Origin: Dermacentor variabilis
Taxonomy: Eukaryota; Arthropoda; Arachnida; Ixodida; Ixodidae
Direction: 5' to 3'
DNA: 64,000 nt
NCBI RefSeq assembly: GCF_050947875.1
Contig: NC_134577.1
Location: 70,002,639-70,066,638 of the forward strand
Part shown: positions 55,200-64,000 of the stretch, in pieces
How positions within the stretch are numbered: the stretch's first letter is position 1
How the letters are laid out: every line of letters begins with the position of its first letter
Translations under genes and position numbers: made by a program
Notes under the pieces: generated by a model
Told to the model about the DNA's origin: nothing
Seen by the model: only the letters and a program-made list of their open reading frames with translations
Databases searched by the model: none

Positions 55200-56769
55200 T
55201 GGAACGGCACCGCAATGTTTCGCGAAGTAATTTACTAATGCAGCTCAAACTAGTTTTTTCCCTTTCAGCGGCCCTTTAGGACCCGTTGAGCACTGCGCCG
55301 ACGATTCCTTGCTTTTCATGTTTTTTTCAGACCCACCGATGATTTCCGTGAAGGACCGTTAAGCCAATCTGCTCCCTTTGACTTCGAAATCAGAAATCGA
55401 GAGTGAATGAGCTTGACGCTATTCTAGCACCCATTACCGATATCAGGGCCAATCATCGAAGGCGCATTTAGAAGTAGATAAGTATTAGAGAGCTTTATAA
55501 ATAGCGTCTCCGAGCGGGTTCTCGTACCCAAATACCCAAGCTTGTTTGTCTGTACGTTGTGCTCTTTCGTACAGTCACAGTCTTTATGACAGTGAAGACA
55601 AGAGTGCGGGCCACACAGTGCACGCAGAACACCCTAACGAGTAGCTAGCGCACCTTCGCAGTTTGTAAAGTTAGCGGACGCAACCCCTCGTCATCTGCTG
55701 CCGCCGTCGCCACACAAAATCTGTATAAATGACGCAGCGTGTGGTCTCGTGCGCATGCTCATTGATTACAGCCTGGGCTTTCAAAGACGATGCGCGAATG
55801 AGGTCAGGGAGTAGATCCGCAAAACCTACCAACTAGGATAGGGCACCAGCCGCTCGCCAGAGCGTTCTGCACGTACCCTGTAGCACGCGCTCCCGTGTTT
55901 AATGTCATTTAAAATTGTGACTGTACATTCTTGCGTTGTGCTGCTCGCCTTGCCGATAGCATCCGTTGCATTCATAAGAGTCAAGTTGGCTTGGGCTCAA
56001 CTTTTATAAAATTGCCTGGCTTTACGAGCGTTCTCAGACGTTTGTTGATTTGCAATCCTTAACGCGTGGCGCTCAAGAAATGACGTCATTGACGCTTTCG
56101 GGCCCCTGCAATCGCTTTGCGCGCTTACAGCGCGCAAAAGAAAACATTCATATTGAGTATTCTATACCCTGAAAAAAATCCGATCCAGACGGGTGCGACG
56201 TGGATGTTTACCTCTTAGTAATGCTTGTCAGCAAGCTATGATGCCATTCGATCAGCGCTATAGCAACAGCTACAGCGATAGCTTAGCTGACAGATGCTGT
56301 CATCCAATGTACAGATACGCTCAACGGATTACAGTGAAATATGAAAACCCATCGAGCCCGCAGGTGGGTTCATTTTACCCGAAGCTCAACGTCCATTGTT
56401 GATTCCTCGCCACCACCACGGTACTGAACTAGCAAAAAGATGTCGCATACAGACAAATATACGGTGCCATTGACAGCGTCATTGCATTTACGGATCATGA
56501 CGGTAATAGAACAAATAACCTAACGTGAAAGATTGTCGAACACTTCACGTGCAGACGTTAGCAAAGGCACCCTGCAATATTGCGGGCATTGCAGGCAGCA
56601 GTAAATTATTTTTTTCTTAGTATTTCAAAACGAATGCAATTTCAGGGCTAACAAACTTTTGTGTGTAGTGCCTCTCTGTGTTGCAATAATGATTGTTTCT
56701 TTAATGTGATAACATGCCTTTTGTGCGAATTTTGCCCTATTTTGTATAAATTGCAATTAGAATACAAGA

Positions 56770-57442
56770 TTATGTATTGGAGGGTCGCTAAAGCTACTGA
56801 CCTTAGCAAAAAAAAGTCAATCGCTGAGGGACAACCCACACATAACATTATCTGGATACCAAGCCACGCAGGGATCAGGGGCAACGAAGGGGCGGACAGC
56901 CTAGCTCGAGGGATGACCAGCCGAGCAGGGACGTCAACCGCCCCAGAGGGGCCACAGATCAACCGCGGGAACAGCTATTCAGAGCTATTAAACCTCTATA
57001 AGGGGCTAAGATATCAATATCCCCCACCACATAAAGCATTAACAAAGGAGGAGGCCGCAGGATGGCGGAGACTGCAAACGGGCACCTTCCCAAACTTACA
57101 CATACTAAGTAGGATGTTCCCCACGCAGTATAGCGCAACCTGTCCGTGGTGTGGAGCTAAACCAACATTATACCACATTACATGGGAGTGTACAAGAAAC
57201 CAGGCATTCCACAAACACAAAACACCAGGTGCGGAGCAATGGGAGAGCTGGCTCACCAGCCGCGAGCTAGAGGCTCAAAGAGCTCTTATAGCGCACGCGT
57301 GCGAGGCGGCCCGGCTCAGTGGAGCCCTGGACTAGGGGCCCATCCATGGCTGAAGAGGACCCAAGCTTCAAGAACGAAGACTTCGGCCTCGACCCGCTAA
57401 AACCTTAAAAGAGTCGATAAAGTTTTCCATTCCATTCCATTG
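56770..57442 (+). pseudogene. Non-LTR retrotransposon: RNase H end and ORF2 C-terminus
   Basis: The 224-codon frame 56661-57335 contains 'HNIIWIPSHAGIRGNEGADS' (last RNase H motif with catalytic Asp and the His), a linker, 'WRRLQTGTFPNLHILSRM', a CCHC cluster 'CPWCGAKPTLYHITWEC', and a helical C-terminus ending 'CEAARLSGALD'. After the stop at 57335 a short 3' UTR ends in 'agtcgataaag' and repeats of 'ttccattcca'. The frame is intact here, so this is a relatively young, strongly 5'-truncated insertion. The first ~35 codons belong to the host block. Confidence 0.8.
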
Positions 57443-59214
57443 GTCTTCAACACTCTCACATGGGCACATTCAGCGCGACCTAGAAGCACATTGTAGATAT
57501 TGTTTAGGAACTCGTGTGTTTAAACACACCTACCGACGGGGCGATAAACCGCCTCTCCCTTAAATATTACGCATATTCTACGCATTGTGGGAGTCTATAT
57601 TATTGCGAATAGGCCTTACAGTGCAACGTATTCGATTAAATGTTTCAGCCTTTCCCATTTTCGGTGCTTCACTGACCGATGTCTGCACACGCTAAGAGGC
57701 CTCGAAACAAGACTAACGCTGAAACTCTGAGCATTCGGCCTTGTAGACCATTAGCAGCGACACCGTATGGGCGCCGAAACCTTTGAAGACGTGGCCGCAC
57801 TTCCCATGCGAGTCCGATTACGGATGATTGCGGTGGACGCACTGAATAAACTTTGAAAAGTGGTGTTTCAGCTTTTTTGGTGAGACTTTTATTCGACAGA
57901 GATTTAACGCTGTCAGCCTAAAGCGCAAACGAAACGTTAGCGCTGCAATAATTTAAACACTGTCTTATTTTAATCTGTTGGCGGCGAGCGAACACTCCGA
58001 TTCGACGCATGCGCTTCCTCCTGTGAAGCCATACCCGAATTCTCGTGGTTCTACTTTTTTCTCTCGTTTCAGTAGTTATTACTACCTCACCAGCGCCTAA
58101 TCTGTAATGACGGTGGTTATATGCGAGCAATCCGTCGATATTGTTGTTTTCCTTCCCATTGAGAATGCAATTATGTTGTTTTCGCCGCGTCGTGCGACCA
58201 TCAGGCCTGGCGACTTAACTGCAATAGTGGAGAAACTTGCGTGAGTCGGTGGAAGTTCGTATTTAACAAGCAGCAGCGCTAAAACGAAGACGCCAACGTA
58301 GAGGATCACAACACCATAGCCTCCGAGATTACCGCGTGCCGGCTTCGATCTGCGTGCGTGCGCGAATCTCGGAGGTCATGACAGAACGAGCCTCTTTTGG
58401 TCGACCTCGTCTTTTCAGCGCTGCGGCTGTTCAAACATAGGCTGAGGTACTTTATTGTTATATTAGCTTCTCTGTCCCCCGTATCACTTATTCGGATAAG
58501 AAAAGGACCAAAGCAAGAAGAGTTTCGAACCCGAAAAGCATTGGTGCTCTTCAGTTGAAGAAAACTGCCGTCGGATAAGAATACTTCAAAATATCGAGAA
58601 CGAAATTTCCAGCGAAACAGATTCTTAATTCGTGTGCATTCCGCCATCTAGGAAACGATGTTTACACGGGAGAAATTCTTGGTTGATTGTTAAGACTACA
58701 TGCGTAGTCTGTTGTAATTATGCTTGCGTACGAGCTATGCCTAGTAGCCTCCTTCTCTGTATGAAATCCGCATTTCCGAACACGATATCTTAGTAACAAG
58801 CACTAGAAGGCGGAAAAACGAACAGTGCACGAGAGGACACCCGATTGTTCCTGGCAGAATGACACTTGTGACATTTCATATTGTATTCATATCGGGGACT
58901 AAACATCTCTTCTATAAATCTGAATAGACTACCGTTTTAAAGTAATACTTCGTCATCGACAGACCACCATTTATTTGGTGAAACTCACTGTCCGCAGAAG
59001 ACAACTTGCGTTTCTCATTATTGGTACTGCAGGGTACTCTGACATCGCTGTATTGAAGGCTACTTCTTCCGGTTTACCACGCCGTGCTCAGCCTCATATT
59101 CAAGCGAAGCTTGTATTGGCCCACAAGTGGCGTTGTCGTGGTCACGCAAAAAATCTCAGTGCCCTTCCACTCTACGAAGAAGGATGACCAGCGAAGCAGT
59201 GTATGTGGGCCCCC

Positions 59215-59530
59215 TTAATGGCGAACTGCACCTCCGCCCCGGGTCGGTCCGGCATTGCATTATTTTCGGGATTGGCCCCTGTATGGGCAGTGCTGATTGC
59301 CTGCTTCGCCTCCGCCGCGGGTCGGTCATGCATTGCACTATCTTGGGCATCGGCGCACGTATGGGGATTGCCTAACGCCTGCTTCACCTTCGCCGTGGGT
59401 CGGGCCGTTATTGTACTATTTTTCGGATCGGCCCATGTATGGGGAGTGCTTAACGCCTGATCCACCTCCACTGCGGGTCGGCCCGGCATTGCACTATCTC
59501 CGGGATTGGTCCACGTATGGGGACTCCTTT
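59215..59530 (+). repeat. 78-bp tandem repeat, about four units
   Basis: The landmark 'gggtcgg' starts at 59241, 59319, 59397 and 59475, exactly 78 bp apart. Each unit contains 'cattgcactatc'- and 'gtatgggga'-type blocks. Because 78 is divisible by three, frames stay open through the array on both strands (plus 59203-59460, minus 59172-59489), which produces false ORFs. A lone unit lies at 4888-4965. Confidence 0.9.
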
Positions 59531-59699
59531 GCTTACAACGACACGATAATTTCTTTGAACGGTAGAGGTGTACACCTTCGCTGTAAAAAACGCAGTAGCT
59601 CCCAGAGCAGAGCAGCTGCAGGAAACGGCGGATGGATGAGGCGACCGCTGCGCCGGCGCAGGAGCTTTAGTTATTAGCATAGCTTCTAACTGCATAGGC

Positions 59700-59966
59700 G
59701 TGCGTTCACGCCACGCACGCAACCAACCAAATCTGTTTCCCTTCCGCTGGGAAAAGAAAGGGCAAGAAATGGTCTCGCGCGCGCTGCTCCTGCTTCGTTT
59801 CCGTTTAGTTCAGTCTCGCAAAGGGAAGCGACGTTCACGCGTTGTGCGCTCCCCCGAGGAATGGGCAGCGTTCGACGAGCGACGGCGAGAACTCGCCCGT
59901 GAAAGGGCTCGCTGTCGGCGCGCCCATCGAGCCGTTAGAGCCGCCCGAGCCCAGGCAATCCGATAG
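59700..59966 (+). other. Arg-rich open frame in the insertion of block B
   Basis: Eighty-eight codons with a very basic helical second half ('RSPEEWAAFDERRRELARER', then 'ARCRRAHRAVRAARAQ'). It has no partner in block A. The look is of a coiled, nucleic-acid-binding segment or a high-GC artefact. The local GC content is well above its surroundings. I cannot assign it. Confidence 0.2.
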
Positions 59967-61189
59967 CAACGAGATCGCGAGCTGAAAGAGTGGAGGGAGA
60001 AGCGCTCCGGCACCCTTTCCTGTGGGTTACTTAACCATGAGAAAGATCAGGTGCAAGCAGGACAAGCTTCGCTTACCTCCATTTTCCGGTAGTTGAAGGG
60101 CTGATAATTTTTTTGCAATATGTTATCTTGTACAATTAATAAAATTTGCGCAAGCCAGTCTCTTACGTGCGGTGATTCAGCTGTTCGGCTACAATCGGAA
60201 GGCACACGGGTGCACTCAGAAAGCCCCGTATGACGTCGTCCGAGCTGGTAGCGCTATTTCTTTTAACCACTGTAAACGGTTCATACGTTCGTCGCATAAC
60301 GCCTAACGCCACCGCAAGTACAAAGCCACTGTACATCAGCGCAGAGAGAACGAAAAAGAAAATGCACTTCACAGATGACGTCAGTTAAGTAGACAAACAC
60401 CTGCTGCGGGAGTCCGCCACGTTCTTGCTTTTTCAACTGAATCGTTGCTATTCGACGCGACGTGGAGCACGCGCTAAGAGTTACATAGCGCTTGTTGTCG
60501 CAAGCTAAGAACTGCTGTCTTGTTTTTGTATGTGTTGGTGTGTATGTGTGTTTTTTTATCGACATATGTGTGTGTCTGTGGCGAAATGGGTAGAACGTGG
60601 GCACACTGCCCTGCTGAACTCGGTTCGAAACGAATAATCGGGCAAACGATGTTTATAGGTAGTGTAAGGTTGAATCTACCCGGCCACTCGCTGGACTACG
60701 AAAATTGCGCTGGGTGATCCTTCGACTGCTTCGCCCTAAAAGTGTTTGATATGAATAGTACATGGACTGAAAATCGTAACTTTTCCCAGAGATCCCCGAA
60801 CAACTGCCTTGCTTATTGGCGAGATTGTGTGAGGTGGGAATCGAAAGAGCCCAGCGCTCATGAAGGAGCAGTACAAGTGTTCTGATACCCTGACATAGCC
60901 GTCTCGTCATCTCATCCGAGCTCGTCCGCCTCAGTGATTTGTTTAAACCCTGCAAATGCCGATGGTTCCGAAGTTTTCCACGGCATCTGTTCCACTGAAA
61001 GTGAAAAATGCCGCCCAAGCCAAGGGATAAGCGCAAAACATCCCAGAGCAATCACAACAAGCATAACTGCCGAGGTCAGCTTAACTTAGCCGCCATCTTT
61101 CGTCAGTGTCTCGCCGTCTTAGAGGGAAAGGGAAAGTGCTTGGGTTTATTGCACGCAATAAAGGTTGCTTGATGTCATTAGTGTATTAG

Positions 61190-62520
61190 CTACAACAGAG
61201 AGAGACGAAAGGGGAGGAATGACAGGGAGGTTAGCTATCGTAAGTTCTGGCTGGCTACTCTGTGCTGGGGAAAGAGATAAAGGAATAAAAGGCGAAAGAA
61301 GAAGAAAATGAAAGAAACAGAAAAATTCACAAAGTAACGCGATACTATGCGCGACAACGTTCAAAGACGGTCGCACAATTCGCATGTCCTTGAAAGTTTC
61401 AGCAAAGCCCTTAAGGCGTTCAGTGCCGAAGCTCCTCTGGACCGGTGACCTAGAACGTTTTCTTTTGTGAAGAGGCGATTGTCCAGTTTTTCGATCGCGC
61501 TCACGAGCACTTTTCTTGGCACATTGCAACGGGAACAGTCACAAAAGAGGTGCTCGATCGTCTCCTTGCAGCCGCAGCTGTCGCAAGTAGGGCTGTCGGC
61601 CATTCCAAAGCGTAAGGAATAGGAGCTCGTGAATGCCCCGCCGAGCCCCAGGCGGCACATAAGTTTTGCTTCCGCTCGTGGTAACCCTGGTCGGAGTTGC
61701 AGACATGGATATCCAATCTGTGGAGATGTGCGCTCGTAAATTCATCGGGGTTCCACAGATTCTGCGTAGCTCGCATGCAAGGGAGCGAAGACTTGTGGCT
61801 GCATCTGTTATTGACAGTGTTATTGGTATAATGTGGGTATCATCGTGGGCTGATCGGGCAGCGTCGTCCGCACTGTGATTTCCCGAAATTCCGTAGTGAG
61901 AGGGTATCCACTGCTAGATGATATTGTGCCCCTTGTCGATTGCGTGATGGTGGAGTAGTCGCATGTCTGCGACTAATTGCACATTAGGTCCATGGTTGAA
62001 AGGTGACAGCAGACGCTGGAGAGCTGCTTTCGAGTCAGAAAATATGGACCATGAATGTGATGATTCGTGACCAATAAACTCCAAAGCAGCACGGATAGCT
62101 GCGAGTTCTGCAGCCGTCGATGATGTAATGTGAGACGTCTTGAATTTGATGGTGACAGACTCTGCAGGAATAACCACTGCTCCGGCTGAGCTTTTTAGAG
62201 AAGAGAGAACCGTCCTTATAAACGTGAATGCGTTCTTTGAGCTTGTCATGTAGGAATGAAAGCAAGGTTTGTCTGAGAGTGACAGATGTCATCTCCGTCG
62301 TGTTTTTGATGCCTGGAATGGCAAGAAGAGTCTGGAGTGGATGTAGCCACCACAGAGGTAGAGATGGTCGTGCTGCAGGCGTGAAGTTTGACGGTGAAGT
62401 TCCATGGTTGGCGCAATAATCCTGCTAAATGCTGGACGAGGTCGAGCGGCAGGAAGAGAGGCGAGATGTGCGATGCAAGTCCGGCAAAGTGCCTGATGTG
62501 CATCCTTAACGTGCCGACTT
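61190..62520 (-). pseudogene. Non-LTR retrotransposon: RNase H domain, CCHC segment and 3' UTR
   Basis: Read from 62520 down, the RNase H domain is spread over several frames: 'RIHVYKDGS' (first Asp), 'STAAELAAIRAALEFIG' (Glu), 'IFSDSKAALQRLL' (second Asp), then a stop, 'WIPSHYGISGNHSADDAARS' (His and final Asp). All four acidic positions persist, although frameshifts and stops kill the frame. The C-terminal part has 'CDSCGCKETIEHLFC', a C-x2-C-x8-H-x2-C cluster followed by further cysteines. The 3' UTR (61190-61330) is rich in CT. The reverse transcriptase is not in the window. Confidence 0.8.
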
Positions 62521-62639
62521 GAATATACGTAATGATCGGGCAGTCCTGGGCGATGGCTATTGTTGCTTCCGTGGATGCAACAATACAAAAACACTACAAG
62601 AGCAATCGCAGTTGACACATTTTATTGGGATAGGAAATA

Positions 62640-62930
62640 TATGATCACTCCAAAAGAATTTGCCTGCGTTGCAGGCGTCGACGTCGCCATCGCCGTGAGG
62701 TTCCGTAAATATGTACGTACATGTATGCTGTATCACATGTCATGCTATATGGCGTGCGGTGTATGCGGGCTATATTGCAACACCATTCTGTCACTAAATT
62801 TGCTGATACCAGGTTTTACATTTTTGACAAAATTATTTCTCAGGAATTTGGGAATGGCAGCCCAAAAACAAATGCCATGAAAAAAAGACCGACAGCGCCT
62901 GCCTTTTATCATAGATATTGTCGGACTTAA
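62640..62930 (+). repeat. Interspersed repeat related to 3795/9295/12480 and to 16080-16150
   Basis: 'gtcgccatcgccgtgaggtt' near 62683 matches the GC-rich repeat core. 'tttctcaggaatttgggaat' and 'ggcagcccaaaaacaaatg' near 62838 match 16100-16145. This suggests that both fragments belong to one longer family. Confidence 0.55.
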
Positions 62931-63329
62931 ATACTAAAAGTGCGAAACAATAATATAATTCAAACCTGGAAATGATGTAACCTTATTTGCGCGGCCGTGC
63001 ACTTTCTCAGCGATTGGGCTAGAAAAGACGTATCAAACTAACCGCTACGGAAAGGGGGTGATGAAACTGCTAAAGAAAACTTGGTATTTAAATAATAAAC
63101 ATTAATGAAATTGTCGGACGGCACGATTCAAACGGAGGACCCCTAGCACAACAGCTCGATTTTACTTAACTTACCTTTATTTCAATTCATACTGCCAGTA
63201 CAGCTACGAGACCTACACTTCGTGGAATGTTGTAACATGTTGTTATGACATTCATTGATTCTCCTTCATAGCGAAACTATTGAAACGTGGACGTGTTTAT
63301 CTTTTACGGGTGAGCGCTTTCCACCGTCT
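62931..63329. other. No recognised gene
   Basis: AT-rich spacer before the LTR. Confidence 0.5.
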
Positions 63330-63692
63330 AACGAATGTTATCGCTCAGCGTGGGACGCGCCCGCATGTATTGGAAGTTTCTCGAATGTTGTCGATGGTTC
63401 TGTTGTCACCGAAGCTTGTGCAATCTGATTGCATACGCGATGGGAGTTCTGTAGAAATTTCCGGAAGATACGCGGGCACCACCGATTACTCGGGAACCTT
63501 CGATGACTAGTGTATAAAAGCCGACGCGCTTGACCGGCATATCTGATTTTCGACGATCGCCGGCTTTGTTCACCGCTGTTGCCGTTGTTTGAGTGTAGCC
63601 TGTTTTTAAGGGCACAAGTTCGCCCAATAAAACGCTAGTGTCGTCATTCCCAGTTTTGCTGCTTTCTTCACCGTCAATACTACGAGACATTA
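63330..63692 (+). mobile_element. Solo-LTR-like element with TATA box and polyA signal
   Basis: This is the plus-strand member of the LTR family at 29333-29700 (minus). TATAAAAG at 63513-63520 and AATAAAA at 63626-63632 are in the order expected for U3-R-U5. No gag/pol sequence is attached on either side, which favours a solo LTR made by LTR-LTR recombination. The exact ends are uncertain. Confidence 0.6.
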
Positions 63693-63739
63693 TGACGTCT
63701 TTTTTTATTTTTATGCTATTTTATTATTGATATTTTGTT

Positions 63740-64000
63740 AAAACAGCCATCCGCCACAACGGTGTCGCGAAACGTAAAAAAAACGATACTATTAGGCACT
63801 TTTTACTGGTTGATTTTAGCACTGACAATGCATTACCGTGCCGTCGTTGTAATTCCAGCTCCGTCATTCCTTTCACCACACAGTCATAAGCAGTTCAGCA
63901 GTGGCATCACGATACTGCCACACCATCGTCGTCATACCATCGCCATCCCAGGAGTCCCTGCAGTTTCGTCATTTCGTGGTCGTCTTGAATCGACATGCAA
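63740..64000 (+). repeat. GTC/CAT-rich dispersed repeat, copy C (runs off the window)
   Basis: 'acagccatccgccacaacgg' and 'gcactttttactggttgatt' match copy A at 28200-28270, followed by the same degenerate 'accatcgtcgtcatacc' steps. An LTR lies next to this repeat here and near copies A and B. Confidence 0.7.

Larger units (their letters stand above)
55200..60810. repeat. Paralogous block B (diverged copy of 13080-17260)
   Basis: Colinear with block A as listed there, in direct orientation about 42-44 kb away. It is longer because it contains a LINE fragment (56770-57442) and roughly 1 kb between 59110 and 60110 holding a 78-bp tandem array and an Arg-rich frame. Block A has its own private insertions, so these insertions postdate the duplication or transposition that made the pair. 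Confidence 0.75.

Overview
This window is nuclear DNA of an arthropod, most probably a hard tick (Ixodidae, likely metastriate). The main reason is at least six copies of a tRNA-derived SINE with the layout of the tick Ruka family. Other tick-like repeats and a candidate salivary-lipocalin first exon agree with this. That assignment rests on recalled families, not on a search. There is no operon structure, no rRNA and no free-standing tRNA gene. Almost every recognisable protein segment is a broken transposable-element relic. The only host-gene signal I would defend is one small exon (minus strand, 51286-51393): a signal peptide, a short N-terminus and a consensus splice donor.

Layout. 1-12.7 kb: a repeated block (1-1680, again at 7005-9085), a Penelope-like relic (1.7-2.3 kb), SINE copies, an RNase H relic (4.5-4.85 kb), a GC-rich interspersed repeat and a short-period minisatellite (10.7-11.1 kb). 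13.1-17.3 kb: a block whose diverged paralogue lies at 55.2-60.8 kb. 19.5-24.5 kb: a tick tandem-like repeat, a Ty3/gypsy protease-region relic, a ~976-bp TIR element and a Penelope-like relic. 24.5-27.8 kb: a minus-strand non-LTR retrotransposon with ORF1 and endonuclease but no reverse transcriptase. 28-30.8 kb: a repeat rich in GTC/CAT steps, with an LTR and SINEs.

30,990-38,461 is the standout. It is a ~7.5-kb insertion with perfect 13-bp terminal inverted repeats that splits a SINE in two. Its ends are arrays built on the self-complementary decamer GTCTATAGAC: an irregular 74-100-bp array on the left and a regular 184-bp array on the right. Its ~5-kb interior contains an old ~1.27-kb direct duplication and no recognisable transposase.

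38.5-49.9 kb: little-recognised sequence, then a CR1/L2-like non-LTR element (44.2-46.4 kb), an LTR, a Penelope-like relic, a Ty3/gypsy integrase relic with its polypurine tract, and a complete SINE with a 13-bp target duplication. 50-55 kb is mostly unrecognised, apart from the lipocalin-like exon. 61-62.5 kb is a minus-strand RNase H-bearing non-LTR relic. The window ends in an LTR and the GTC/CAT-rich repeat.

The genes do not work together as a pathway; the window is layered mobile DNA. The layering gives relative ages, for example GTC/CAT repeat, then SINE, then palindromic-array element.
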